From contig JAOPGA020000639.1 of NCBI GenBank assembly GCA_026419775.2, forward strand, positions 1 to 64,000: a stretch of DNA of 64,000 nt, given 5' to 3'. The notes under the pieces were generated by a model that saw nothing but the letters and a program-made list of their open reading frames with translations, made no database searches and had not been told where the DNA came from. Position numbers and translations under genes: made by a program. Positions 1 to 10,763 of this stretch are shown here, one piece after another; positions within the stretch are counted from its first letter, which is position 1; every line of letters starts with the position of its first letter. The stretch is from Acrasis kona. Its lineage: Eukaryota > Heterolobosea > Eutetramitea > Acrasida > Acrasidae.

Positions 1-16
1 TATATTACAAAAAATA

Positions 17-1342
17 CTATTCTATTAGGGATCTCCTCTCTTCGACGTCTACGCTCACACAACAATTAAATTTCGTTCTAAACCATTTCGTCAGCACTCC
101 ATAAACAAGAGCGTTTGCAAGCGTCCTAAGAGGAGTCAAGATCCAATGTACGGCCATCAAGAACAGTTCAACTTCTCCATATTGTTTAAACTTTATGAAA
201 CCGAACCTATAAACAGAATCAATCATATCAATGTCACCAATAATACGATACACCAACAACCAAATCCCAAAAACAAAAAATGGTAAACAATACAATGTTA
301 GTTGGCGCAACAATTTGTTCTTTTTTTGTCTCTTGTGAATGGCCTTCGGCGTGTTTTGAAGAATAACAGTGTTTTCGAAAATCTTTGTTGTGCAAACAAA
401 GACCATGATTCTAACCACCACGTTGGACACCTCTATGGAAACGTATGTAATGTTCTTTGCCATGTCTGGAATAATGTTTGCCAGGAATGGATTTAATCCA
501 CTTAATGTGTCACTTCTACAAAAGTTGAATTGATGATGTGAATCATAAACTTACGTTGGTAAAAGTAAGTACTCTAAAACAGTCCAAACGAGAGCAAATC
601 CCAAAGGAATGACGAATGCTACCAGTGTAAAGACCAATTTATATCTTCGCTTCAACATTCGCATGTTGAAGTATTGTTCTTGCTCTTGTTGCTGCAATAA
701 AGTTTCACTCATAATATTTCTCGTCTTGTATAGCATGTCTGAAGTCCTGGTCCTTGGTGAATTTTTTAGTTCATGGATGTTTTTTATTGTTTTGAGTATG
801 CATATAGATATGAGTAGAGTCCAAATGCCACTCGATATCACGAATGATTCGGCTAGTTCCGATAAAATGCGGGAGGATTTAATAACTACCTTCCTGAATA
901 GTTCCCTATTGATCTCTACAAAACCTCGCTCGTCCAGTGTTTGAAGTAGTCGAAGTAGTTGTGTGAAGAAGAAGAAAATGTCGAATAATAAATCTGATAC
1001 AATCATACATAAAATACAGTATTGCGTAAGGCGCGAGAACATCATGCTTTTGGACATGTACCGAACGGGATGTGTGTCGTCATCTAAAGTACGCAATAAA
1101 GGATCCTCGTTTTCTAATAAGCTTTCTGCCTTGATTTGTAACTTTCTTCTTGATTCTCTTCTCTTTTTTGTCAAATGGAACAAAACAAATATTGAGCTTA
1201 AAAAGCACACTGTCACTATCAGCATTGACGTACAAAGACTGTATAACTGAATATCTTTCGCTACTATCATAATTCTCGTTTCGTTAGCCACTTGTTCTCT
1301 CGACCAATTTATCATCGCGATCCCCTGCAAGGGGCTTTGCAT
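17..1342 (-). CDS. Seven-transmembrane receptor-like protein (2 exons, 428 aa)
   Basis: Exons are 1342-555 and 515-17. The donor GTAAGT and acceptor TTTGTAG keep the frame. Hydrophobic stretches lie near residues 33-57, 106-130, 167-187, 236-258, 286-306, 334-355 and 377-400, giving seven likely membrane helices. The short N-terminus has two N-glycosylation sequons (NWS, NET) before the first helix, and basic loops suit the cytosolic side. The last helix ends in an NALVYG stretch that loosely recalls the TM7 end of G-protein-coupled receptors. I cannot assign a GPCR class, ligand or partner. Function as a plasma-membrane receptor is inferred from topology only; another polytopic protein is possible. 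The gene is divergent from the NELF-B gene across about 470 bp. Confidence 0.6.
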
Positions 1343-1813
1343 AACCTGTTTAGTAAGACAACGGGAGCAATGAACGGAGATTCACATCCCGCAGCTGTTG
1401 TAAATAAAGAAGAATGATGGAATAAGATTTTTTGGTATCAAACTGTTTTTTAAAAACACTTTATTGACCTAATCGTAGCGAGTCTTATATATTGTCCCTT
1501 AAAGTACAACAAGAGAGTTCCATAAGTTCTGAATGCTAAATCGAATAAAAATGTGACTGCGATTTATTATTAGTTCTATAAAAACTTCGACAATTCACCA
1601 GAGTTCCCTTAAGAAGAATCGGTCTACTTTAATAATGTTTTCATTGAGTGTGGTTGTCAAGATCGTAAATCTAATACCGCTGTTAGTCAATTGTAGGTAA
1701 TAATTTAAATTGTCAGAGGAATTTCATTGTTAGCGTTCAACAACTTCGGAGCATTATGTTGTATTCGGCGGAATCAACCAAACACTGTTGCGTCAACCTA
1801 ACTTACAATAAAT
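1343..1813. other. Intergenic region between divergent 7TM and NELF-B genes
   Basis: AT-rich, about 470 bp, and should hold both promoters. I see no convincing reading frame, RNA or repeat in it. Confidence 0.5.
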
Positions 1814-4722
1814 ATGAACAAAGATGACCAGACCGTTATTTCAATAGAACCACAAGAAAATATTGATGAAAGTCAGCAGGAAGAAAAGCCCAAACAAGAT
1901 ATCGAAGATCAATCGAAACAATATTTGATAGGTGCACAAGGTGGTGAACATATAATTCAACTGCTTAGCAAGTCCAATAACCCAAAATATGATATACAAG
2001 AATTTCAAACCACATATGCGATGAAGTCTACAAAAAACATTCAACCTATACTCGAACTTACAGATTTACTGGACTTCAAACGCAACCAACTATATGCAGG
2101 CATAACCTCGCATATGAGGGATTTCTTTTTAAAGCATTTGGAAAAATCGAATGAAATGAGCCAAGCTGACCTTGTCAAGTTACTGGAACAAGTTTTTCCT
2201 TATATTGCTTTTACCGAACTAAGACCCATTGCAAATTCAATCCTTAATAAGATGTCAATAATTCCAGAACATTTTTTAAAGCAACTAAAGCCTTTAATTA
2301 TTTTCAAGGTTTGTCGAACAAATCAATCAGTTTGATAATTCCTTTAGGACCTACCCGTGCAAGTCAAGAGACAAGTATGGGAACATGACATTGACTTTTT
2401 CAAGGAAACATTGTGAGTCCCTTCTCTTCTTCTTCATCCTTACAAACTTAGAAACTCATTGGTGGAACTGTACATTAAAAACGATAGCGTCGAAGTAGAC
2501 GTGACTGGAGACCATCCCGTAGATCCCAAGAGAAGAAGGGAAGGTAATTCTGCACTAAAGCAGATTGTAGAAGTAGTAGGACCCAGCCAAACATTGTACG
2601 ATGCTTTACTTGGCGCCGTCGATGCAAAATTAAACCAATCCAAAGGCAAGGAACATTTATCACTTTGTAACCTACGTTTTGAAGTTTTGCAATCTCTCAA
2701 CGACTCCAAAGTAAGTCATTCCATCATTTCAAATCATTCCAACCACCACTCACATAGTTTCATCAAGTTGATGCTTGTCAATATTTATGCAGTTGGATAG
2801 AACCTTGGATGAGGAACGTTCAAAACCAATTACTCACTTTAACCACAACCATGGTTACACAAGAGATCATACAAGAGTTCTCGGTCACAAGAAAAATGGC
2901 ATCACCAACCATCACTTCCTCCTCCAAAAAAAAGAAAAAGACAAGCACCAGCGGAAACGCAGCGCCATCTCAATTACCTTCTTCGCCTACAAAAAAATCA
3001 AAAAATGAAAAATCAGAAGCACCAACATTAGACTTTGTATTCTCCAGCAAAGGAAGGCAGCTCATGGACGTTCGTAGGATGAGAGATTTGGAAAGTCACC
3101 TAGACGCCGCCAACAACACCAACAACGAACAATTACATTCCACATGCATCATGAGCGGATCATGCGTCAAGACCACCATCCTACAACAATTGTTCTACTT
3201 GATTGAATTGACTTGCTCCATCACATTACACACGAGAAGCATCAAGGAACCCGATCACGCTCAACAATCATTTATTACATTATTGAACAATCCACCAAAG
3301 TACAAGAAGGGAAGGATCAAGGGAGTCACCAGCAGACATTCCGTGGTTACCAAGAAAGTAAAAGTGAATTCCTCTCCCCACTCACTGCCAGTCACGAATC
3401 AAAGTACAACTCCATCTGGTGTCATTCCATCATCTTCATCGGCTCCATCCACGACCACCATCAAAATCAGCATCAAGGGATCATCCAACCCGACCAACAT
3501 TGAAGACGACCTGGACGGTGACTCAGAGTTGCAAGAGAGCATGACGAGCGCCTTGACTAAAATGTATAATGTATGTGTATGTTCCAAATGGGATCACCTC
3601 GAAAAGATAGAAGGCGGTCCCTACTTGCAATATTCTTTTTATAAATGGATCCAATCATTGTTGTATTGTAAAGTCGTTGTTCCGGAGTTTTTCCATGATG
3701 AAGAAAATAGTAACCATCCAACACCTATTGCCGTAGTGATTGGTCAGGAAGAAAAGATTGATGTGAGCATGATTCTTACCGTTTGTGCAAAGAGTCAACT
3801 CGCAAGGCAGATCACATTGTTCATGATTCTGAGGTTCCTTCAAAATGTAAGAATGCTGTTGTCTAGACCTAGAGATGGCGTTCAAATAAACGAATCTAGT
3901 ATGGATGTTGATGTGACTCCATCTAGCAGTGTGAATAGTAATTCGCACCACATGTTCCAATTGTCCGAAGAAACTTGTATGTTGTATGAAAATCTCTTTA
4001 AACTCATTGCTTGCCTCCGCAGTTTGTTTTTTGAAAATGTCGACGAGCCTGATGTAGATCGTGAGGATGGAACCAGTTCGGTCATTGTGAGCAAATTTGG
4101 TTTGTTTGTGGTTCAAGAAGAAGATTGGTTCGTGACTACTCTTAGGGAAGAAATGTCTCGTCTTGTTGTTAATTTGAACAATTCCGTCCGTCTCCGTCAA
4201 GATGGTGTCAAAGTGGTGCGAATGATTTTCGACTTGTTAAGTACGGATCCTAACCAATGGGTCTTTGTCGGTAAGTGTATAAGCAGACTGGTTGTGATGG
4301 ACCATGTTGAGCTTGCCCGCCGCCGTTGTGCACGTTTGAGGTGGATTGCACATCACACCGAGTCAACGCAAAAAGATGTCCTTCAACCGGTACTTGATGG
4401 CATAGAGTCAAAAATCCTAAAAGTACTTTCTCAAACCAGTCCCAACTCTCCATCCACACCAAACTCTGCCAACAGTAGAGACTCCTTCCATACTAGTCCA
4501 AGTCACTCTAGAAATTATCAACAACATGCCTATCATCCTTATGCTAGAAAAAATAGTAATCCAAATCCATACACTCAGCAGCCAAGAACACCTCCGGCTG
4601 GAATAACGCAAGGTTTTGGAAACTTACCGCCCTCTCACTCGACCACTACCTACTCAAACAATGCATACGGATTTCACCAGCCGCAACCATCCCCAGGCAC
4701 TAATGGTACGAATGACAAGTAA
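1814..4722 (+). CDS. NELFB: Negative elongation factor B (NELF-B/COBRA1) homologue, 927 aa
   Basis: Four exons: 1814-2308, 2348-2412, 2452-2710 and 2758-4722. All junctions are GT-AG and in frame. In metazoans NELF-B is a helical-repeat subunit of the NELF complex, which with DSIF holds promoter-proximal RNA polymerase II. Recognisable blocks are VQVKRQVWEHD, matching human VEVKRQIWQD; LRFEVLQSLND; VDACQYLCSWIEPW, matching the VDPCHKFTWCLDACI region; and the helical stretch around LARQITLFMILRFLQN. The acceptor at 2756-2757 was chosen because only it restores that third block. At 927 aa it is much longer than the human protein of about 580 aa. The excess lies in low-complexity inserts (a KKKKK/Ser region after the fourth exon begins, and a Ser/Thr region around 3370-3480) and a Pro/Ser/Asn-rich tail. 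Confidence 0.85.
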
Positions 4723-4774
4723 AGATGAATAAATGTTTATTTGTACTCATAAATGACGCGATATTGTTGTCTGC

Positions 4775-5301
4775 TTACATTATTGTCAGTGTTTGGAGAA
4801 AGCCGTTCAGGTTGGTTTGACTAAATGTGAGTACCATGTTATCGGTTAATGTTACCTCTATAGGTGTGATGGAGCCGAACCTGTCGACTCGAAGCCTCAT
4901 GTTGTGTTTGTATAATTCTATTCTACCTTTTTTAATTTGCAGCGTGCTGTTTTGCTTGAAGTGTTCGATTTGATCTGTACCATTAGTTAGCTTGTACGTT
5001 ATCATCATACCATTTCTTATCGATATAACTATGCAACCAGTTTCATCGCCGACGACTGCTTCTGCGACGGTCATTTGGTCCTTCGAATCTTTCATGAGCA
5101 TTTTCAACTCCACAACTTTCACAATTAAATTCAAATTAAACGAGTTTGGTGTTATTTGATTGATCTTTACATCTACACTGTGATATTAGATTGTATTGAG
5201 GTTCGTTTACATTCATCTGTATTGTTTGAATCTTTAGGTGTATAATGATATCGATGTTTGCTCTGTGTTTTTCCACCGTGGGTCGTGTTGTCGTTGCTCA
5301 T
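4775..5301 (-). CDS. SOSS-B/hSSB-like single-stranded DNA-binding OB-fold protein, 162 aa
   Basis: Exons are 5301-5211 and 5172-4775, joined across a 38-nt intron (GTAAAC...GTGTAG); this is the only junction that keeps the frame open. After a 30-residue polar N-terminus, one OB fold covers most of the protein. It includes NLNLIVKVVE, VAEAVVGDETGCIVISIRN and the strand IELYKHNMRLRVDRFG. These match the LNLIFIVLE and VADKTGSINISVWD blocks of human SOSS-B1 and the plant single-OB relatives. Family members bind single-stranded DNA and help signal or repair double-strand breaks in the nucleus. The Pro-rich C-tail of animal SOSS-B1 is absent. The gene converges with NELF-B, with only 52 bp between stop codons. 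Confidence 0.75.
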
Positions 5302-5377
5302 TTTATTGTAAGGTTACGAACAAGAGTTTTGAATTAACATGTTATATTATTTATTCACATTAGTTGCTTGGTTAAGC

Positions 5378-6517
5378 TTAAGCCTTAATTCTTAGACTGG
5401 CCTTTGCTCTCTTGCTTGACTTCTTTTCTTTCTTTCCGGCGATCTTTTTTATTTGTCTTTTGACGCACTTGCGGACGGCCTTCTTCAATTTCCTTCCAGC
5501 CTTCTTTCCTAGCTTTGCGACCTTCTTGTTGAATTTCTTGGCGAGTTTTCTGAAAGCCTTCTTTCCTTTCTTAGCGGACTTCTTTCCTTTCTTTCCCTTC
5601 TTGCCTGATTTCTTGCCCTTCTTTCCCTTTCTGCCTGATTTCTTGCCCTTCTTGCCCTTCTTGCCATTCTTGCCCTTTCTACCTGACTTCTTGCCTGATC
5701 TCTTTCCCTTCTTTGAAGATACGCTCTTGACAGCTGCCTTTGTCTTGTTAACAGCCTTCTTTACCTTCTTGGCACCTTTGTTTAAAGCTTTGGCAGCCTT
5801 CTTAGTCTTTGGGTTCTTTCTGAGGGTTTTGGAGACCTTTTGGATGGTTTTGCCAACCTTTGCGACTACTTTATTCACTTTCTTGCTCACTGTGACAACT
5901 TTTCTAATGGCTTTCTTTACCTTACGAACTAGTTTTCTTGCCTTCTTGACAGCCTTCTTTCCCTTCTTGGATAGCTTCTTGACGATAGCTTTTCTGACAG
6001 CGACGATGAATTTGACGACTTTGACTAACTTCTTAGCAGACTTGGAGGCCTTCTTGACGGTCTTTAGAGCTTTGGTTGTCTTCTTGACTACTTTTGTTGC
6101 TTTCTTTCCAGACTTCTTTGCAGACTTTCTTCCAGACTTCTTACCACCCTTCTTGCCCTTTCTACCAGACTTCTTCTTTAGTTGCTTTTGGGCCTTTTCG
6201 ACACGCTTTTGGGCTCTCTTGGCAGCTCTTAAGACAGCCTTTTCAACTCTGTTGACCTTCTTTGCAACTTTAACAAGGTTCTTCAAAGTCTTGAGCAGTT
6301 TCTTGACGGATCCCTTGGTGAGTTTCTTAACAGCCTTCTTTACGGATTGTCTCTTCTTTAAGATGGACTTGATTGTCTTTCCGACCTTGTTGTTCTTAAC
6401 GACTTTGGATACGCTTCTTGGAGATCCCTTGCATCTCTTTGATTTCTGTGCCTCTACTGAGAATGTGGCGATGATGGCGAGAAGTAGTAGAACTAGAGCG
6501 AATGACTTGAAGTTCAT
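5378..6517 (-). CDS. Secreted, extremely lysine-rich protein, 379 aa
   Basis: A single exon with a clear signal peptide: hydrophobic residues 5-22 ending in VEAQ. The rest is dominated by Lys with Ala, Val, Gly, Ser and Arg. One half is KAVKK/KVVKK-type sequence that could form cationic amphipathic helices. The other contains short GKKGKK and SGRKGKK tandem repeats around residues 115-145 and 275-320. There are only three Cys (in RCKG near residue 29 and RKCVKR near 351 plus none in the core as far as I can see). The composition resembles histone H1 tails and cationic secreted matrix or antimicrobial proteins, but the signal peptide argues for the secretory route. I recognise no family. Possible roles are binding polyanions, a cell or cyst wall, or killing prey; all are inference. 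Confidence 0.75.
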   Translation of the reverse strand: MNFKSFALVLLLLAIIATFSVEAQKSKRCKGSPRSVSKVVKNNKVGKTIKSILKKRQSVKKAVKKLTKGSVKKLLKTLKNLVKVAKKVNRVEKAVLRAAKRAQKRVEKAQKQLKKKSGRKGKKGGKKSGRKSAKKSGKKATKVVKKTTKALKTVKKASKSAKKLVKVVKFIVAVRKAIVKKLSKKGKKAVKKARKLVRKVKKAIRKVVTVSKKVNKVVAKVGKTIQKVSKTLRKNPKTKKAAKALNKGAKKVKKAVNKTKAAVKSVSSKKGKRSGKKSGRKGKNGKKGKKGKKSGRKGKKGKKSGKKGKKGKKSAKKGKKAFRKLAKKFNKKVAKLGKKAGRKLKKAVRKCVKRQIKKIAGKKEKKSSKRAKASLRIKA

Positions 6518-6972
6518 GCTTGTTTTGCAATTTATTTTGTTGATCCTGAGATGGAGTTGATTTTTTATACAGAATTCGAGTTTATTTTTGGTCCAGATGA
6601 ATACCTTTTCGGGAACACGATCTTACAAAATCTTAAGATTACAACAACAATCTGCTCATGAGTATAAGGAGCGTCGGAGGCATCAGCTTAATTTGTCTAA
6701 AAGAATTCTTAAAAATAAATTGCAATACATCGACGTAACTAAGTCTTAAATTTTTAATGGACCGTAGTTAAATATTGCAACTTTTTGCGATTATTGGATA
6801 ACAAAATACAAAATAAAACAAAACAGTATAAATATTTCAAATTTATCTTCTACATCTACGTCTTCAACATGTTGTTCGTTCTGACACTGGAATGTGATTG
6901 ATTTGCAAAATTCATAAACACATTATCTGAGCACGAGGCAAATCGCATTGATTCAATCAAATTACTTACATG
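6518..6972. other. Intergenic region upstream of the Lys-rich gene
   Basis: AT-rich, 455 bp. It should contain the promoter of the Lys-rich gene. No gene, RNA or repeat is evident. Confidence 0.45.
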
Positions 6973-7203
6973 TTATTTATTACGCGGTGAATACGCTCCA
7001 CCCACTTGCTTACATACATCAATATGGCAGTAACGATAACTTCCAGATGCATCACAAATGCTCTCAAGTAAAACTCTATTCAACTTAGATATGGTGCTGT
7101 TTGCTTTCCTGTTACCATAGACTTTATTATAGTTGGCCAAGTACTGGTTAGTAAGAACAGCAGAGAACAGTGCGGATTTCTTCTTCTCTCTAAAAATAAA
7201 CAT
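6973..7203 (-). CDS. Hypothetical small protein, 76 aa
   Basis: An open frame with a mixed, protein-like composition: basic N-terminus (REKKKS), a short hydrophobic patch, then a Cys-containing C-terminal half (SICDAS...YRYCHIDVCKQVGG). I recognise no domain, and no signal peptide is evident. It diverges from the NTF2-like gene across only about 80 bp, so a shared promoter is possible. An alternative start about 15 nt upstream would need a very short intron. It may be a chance frame. Confidence 0.3.
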   Translation of the reverse strand: MFIFREKKKSALFSAVLTNQYLANYNKVYGNRKANSTISKLNRVLLESICDASGSYRYCHIDVCKQVGGAYSPRNK

Positions 7204-7285
7204 GACATTGTTTCGGTCATGTCAAAACGTCTGAGTTTGACGTTGTAAACGAATTACCGTAATGGAATAACGGATAATCCAAAAA

Positions 7286-7765
7286 ATGAAGACTTTACTT
7301 TTTGCTTGCGTTCTTGTCTGCACCTTATCATTCGCTGTGGCCCATCATGAAGACAGAGATATTGCAGCAGTTAAGAATACAACCAAAGTATTCTTTACTC
7401 TTTTCGAGATGGATTGCAAGGCATGGTCTAACCTCTTTGAAGTTGACGGTGCTTTCTATCACCCACTAGCAGGAGCCGTAGTTGGAAGAAAGAGTCTTGT
7501 CGATTTCTGCTTGTCAGCACAGAAAGCTAAGGGACCCAATCTATTCAGACAAGATGGCCACATTAGAGTAACAAAAGCTGACGGTCAATATCATGTTTTG
7601 GTTGAGTATGTCTATTCTACCGTCAAGGACAATGGAAAAGTTTTCACCAACTCAGGATATGAATCAATGATTTTCAAAGTAGCAGGTGGAAAAGCGGCAA
7701 TTAAAGCAGTAACGGAGTTCTTCAATCGCAGCCAAGAGCCATACGAATGGGACCCCAATGCTTAA
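7286..7765 (+). CDS. Secreted NTF2/SnoaL-like (ketosteroid-isomerase-fold) protein, 159 aa
   Basis: A single exon. Residues 1-19 form a signal peptide ending AVAH. Residues 25-150 match the NTF2-like cone fold in pattern: an N-terminal helix with FFTLFEMDCKAWSNLFEVDGAFYHPL, the AGAVVGRKSLVDFC segment, and then long beta strands (HIRVTKADGQYHVLVEYVY, ESMIFKVAGGKAAIKAVTEFF). Family members bind small hydrophobic ligands or act as isomerases and cyclases; no particular substrate can be named. The secreted form is less common than cytosolic members. The start is the only Met that gives the signal peptide. Confidence 0.6.
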   Translation: MKTLLFACVLVCTLSFAVAHHEDRDIAAVKNTTKVFFTLFEMDCKAWSNLFEVDGAFYHPLAGAVVGRKSLVDFCLSAQKAKGPNLFRQDGHIRVTKADGQYHVLVEYVYSTVKDNGKVFTNSGYESMIFKVAGGKAAIKAVTEFFNRSQEPYEWDPNA

Positions 7766-8442
7766 AGCCTTTAATCACAATAAAAATTTATACTCTTCAC
7801 ATTTATACCTGACAGTTATACAAAGCAATTTTTTATCTATTGAAATTCAACACAATTTGAAAGCTTCATCCGCTCCACATCATTGACCTGAAGTTGACAC
7901 CGCGTGACTTCTTCACTCATTCTTCCTCGCTGTCGTCGTCACTGACCTCGTTCTTCTTTTTTTTGGTTGTTTTAGTCGAATTTCGACTTATGTATGACCC
8001 AATGGTTTGGAAGTGTGCTCTGGATCTACCAAACATTTCAAGGGGTTGAAAACTGGACCAACTCCATGAGCGGCGTATCGCAAGAAATCAAGGACCAGTT
8101 TTTTAAATTGGCATACATAGTTGTGTACAGGGCATTGTCCAACGAGCAAATGTTAATTAGTTAAGGAATACCATATGGCATTCAATAATGATCGGTGACA
8201 GAGTGAAAGCCTTTTTCAAAACCGAAAACCAACGATCGAAATTCCAGGTGTGCAAATAGCCTGTCCCATGTTTGAGGTCCACAGATTCTTCTTCCACTCT
8301 ATGTTTAGATACTCTGTCAAGATGCTAAAGGGCTTGAATCCCTTGTTGTTGAATGTACTTTTTCTAAATGTTATTCAAGCTCTTATAGATTCTCTACGAC
8401 ATTACGTTTAATATTGTAAAGTGTTCAAGTTCTATACAAAAA
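7766..8442. other. Intergenic region with an exon-like open stretch
   Basis: A pyrimidine-rich tract ending TTTTAG at about 7966-7974 looks like a splice acceptor. It is followed by an open plus-strand frame to a TAA near 8164, containing CMTQWFGSVLWIYQTF and later IKDQFFKLAYIVVYRAL. I find no upstream exon and do not recognise the peptide, so this may be the last exon of a degraded gene. The remainder to 8442 is unassigned and includes the carboxypeptidase promoter. Confidence 0.3.
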
Positions 8443-9861
8443 ATGATACTCATATTGCTTGTCGTTCTAGTTGCTTTGACCAATGCTAATTTTCCAATAC
8501 CACCTTTGCCATCACAAATCCGCAGAAGCAACGCTTTGTATGCGCAACCTACCATTCCCGTTCCACCATTTGAAGTAAAAAGTGCATATGTGAACGTAGA
8601 TCAAGTGAACAACGCAAACATTTTCTGGTGGGGATATATCAATAAACAAGAGGAGCTAAAACGAGGACCTATTGTTGTAAGATTTTATTGATTTTGAGAT
8701 ACGTGTAACGGCGACACTTAGATATGGCTTCAAGGAGGGCCTGGAGGAAGTAGCTTATTTGGTGATCTATGCGAAATCGGACCTGTTGATGCTTGTGACG
8801 GAACAGCGAAACCTAGAAATTCTACTTGGCTGAGTCTCACACACGCTTTGATGTTTGTGGATAACCCTGTTGGAACAGGTTTCAGTTATGTTACCAATCA
8901 AGATGGGTATGCAAGAGATGGGAAACAAATCTCCATTCAATTATACCAAACACTACTTGACATGTACAAGAAAAATCCAGAATTCGAAGGATTGCCCTTA
9001 TATGTATTCTCAGAGAGCTATGGTGGCAAGATGGCTTCCGAGTTTGGTGCCTATCTGAGCGAAAAGATTCAAAATAGTGTGAGCTTGGCAAATAAAATCA
9101 ACTTTAAAGGCGTTGGTCTTGGCGATGGATGGGTCTCTCCATTAGATTGTGTAAAGAGTTATGGCACATTTCTTAAAAGCATCTCTCACTTTGACTCCAA
9201 AGCTGCAGCACAATGCGATCATTATGCAGATCAAATCCAAAAAGCACTTGACAACCAAGAGTTTGAAAAGGCCACTGGTTTATGGGGCTCACAAGAAGGT
9301 TTTTACATGTCAAAGACTGCACTCAATGTGTATAACTTCATGAGACACGACAGTGACGATCTTAGAGGATTGAATATATACGCAAACACAGTGGTGAGAA
9401 AGTTATTTAACATTTCAGAGTCAATTACATGGGGAAGTAAGTAACAATTGATGAATTATACTAAAAATATGATAGTGTCATCAGGAAGTGTTTTCGCTCA
9501 CATGAACGTTGCCTTTATGCAGAACTCTATTAGCTCCGTCGACAAATTGTTGAGAGATAAGCGCAGAGTAATCGTGTTTAATGGACAATTGGATATTATA
9601 GTCGATACATTATGTACTGAAGCTTGGATCAATCGTTTAACTTGGGAGAACATAGAAGACTTTAAGAATACAGATCAAGAATTAATTCAGAATTCACATC
9701 CTGTCAATGACCCTCGGCTATCGCGTGAAACAAAGTTTGCTTACAGGAAGAAATTTAATAATCTTGAGTACTGGAGAATCTTAAATGCTGGTCATATGGT
9801 GCCTATGGATAATCCCGTTATGGCCTATGAAATGTTGAAGACTGTTCTATCCGAAAAATAA
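8443..9861 (+). CDS. Serine carboxypeptidase, SCPEP1-like (peptidase S10), 444 aa
   Basis: Exons are 8443-8676, 8722-9436 and 9476-9861; all phases fit. A signal peptide (residues 1-15) points to the secretory or lysosomal route. S10 hallmarks are the oxyanion segment IWLQGGPGGSS (79-89), the catalytic Ser177 in SESYGG, Asp356 in NGQLDIIVD and His423 in NAGHMVP. These blocks, and WGMSSGSVF joined across the last intron, match retinoid-inducible serine carboxypeptidase (SCPEP1) better than the cathepsin A or plant CPY types. The enzyme removes C-terminal residues from peptides, typically at acid pH. It looks intact, at the usual length for the family. Confidence 0.9.
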
Positions 9862-9997
9862 ATAGTGCTAATAAATCTGACACCATTGTGGACATTTAGT
9901 TAGAACTAATACAAATACATTTATCAAATTCTAGCTTTGTAACGTCTGCACTCACTGTGGTACAAATTACTAAATCACAAAAATTATAGTTATTACT

Positions 9998-10345
9998 TTA
10001 TTTCTTTTCTTTCTTCTCCTTGTCGTCTTTCTTGTCCTTCTCCTTGTCGTCCTTCTTGTCTTTCTTATCTTTGTCCTCTTTACCGGACTTATCCTTCTTT
10101 GCCTCTTTGTCCTTCTTCTTTTGCTCCTTGTCTTTCTTTACATAGGTGCCCTTTGATTTCTCTTGCGATTTATCAAAGTACTTCCTCAGCTTTTTCTCCT
10201 CGAATGAAGCAGCGTCAGCTATTTTGGTTTTGATATCATTGAACCACTGCTCCCAAGTAGTGGACTCGTTCACGGTTACTCCAGAGTCTGCAATAGACTT
10301 CTTCATGTTGGTCTTCTTCTCCTTCTTCTTCTCAGCGTCGGACAT
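9998..10345 (-). CDS. Small lysine-rich charged protein, 115 aa
   Basis: A single exon. Residues 30-60 are ordinary sequence (TTWEQWFNDIKTKIADAASFEEKKLRKYF) that could form one amphipathic helix pair. The N-terminal 20 residues and the last 45 consist almost only of Lys, Asp and Glu, as KKDKE/KDDKEK repeats. No signal peptide is seen, so a cytosolic or nuclear location is likely. I recognise no family. The charged tail resembles those of nucleolar or RNA-binding proteins, but nothing specific can be claimed. Confidence 0.55.
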   Translation of the reverse strand: MSDAEKKKEKKTNMKKSIADSGVTVNESTTWEQWFNDIKTKIADAASFEEKKLRKYFDKSQEKSKGTYVKKDKEQKKKDKEAKKDKSGKEDKDKKDKKDDKEKDKKDDKEKKEKK

Positions 10346-10763
10346 GGTTGTGTTTTGTTGTTTATTTGCACCAAGCGATAGTTTGATCGCTATTTAAAAC
10401 CATTTGGTTGACAGCTATTTTTGTTTTCGAATCAATTTGTTACGATAATTGATGCATATTCTCCAAATCCATTCAAGAAAACACCGTCGGAGTTGCTCCA
10501 CCTTTCAAAAGACAGGCACGGAGACTCCGAAAAATCCATCGAATCTCACAGTTGACGACAACATCATTTCGTTTCATGGACACAACCTACTGATCAAACA
10601 ACATAAGAATAATCCCGGAGCTAAAGGTAAAGAGCAATTATAAAATGGATTAAAGGTGAACAATATAGACAATATTCAATCATCACCTCCACAACAAACA
10701 CAAATTACTACAAAAGAAATATTCATTTTATTGTGAGTACATTATTACAATCATCAATGTCAC
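10346..10763. other. Intergenic region with a doubtful small plus-strand frame
   Basis: A 64-codon frame at 10449-10643 (plus) reads as plausible protein (NLTVDDNIISFHGHNLLIKQ) and ends near a possible donor. No homology is recognised and no continuation was found. The rest is promoter sequence for the Lys-rich small gene and the 3' flank of Fip1. Confidence 0.25.

Noticed and set aside
5412-6560. 382-codon open frame on the plus strand, rich in Phe and Leu
   Set aside because: It is the antisense shadow of the Lys-rich gene: Lys codons AAG read as CTT/TTC on the other strand. The minus-strand frame has a clean signal peptide and start.
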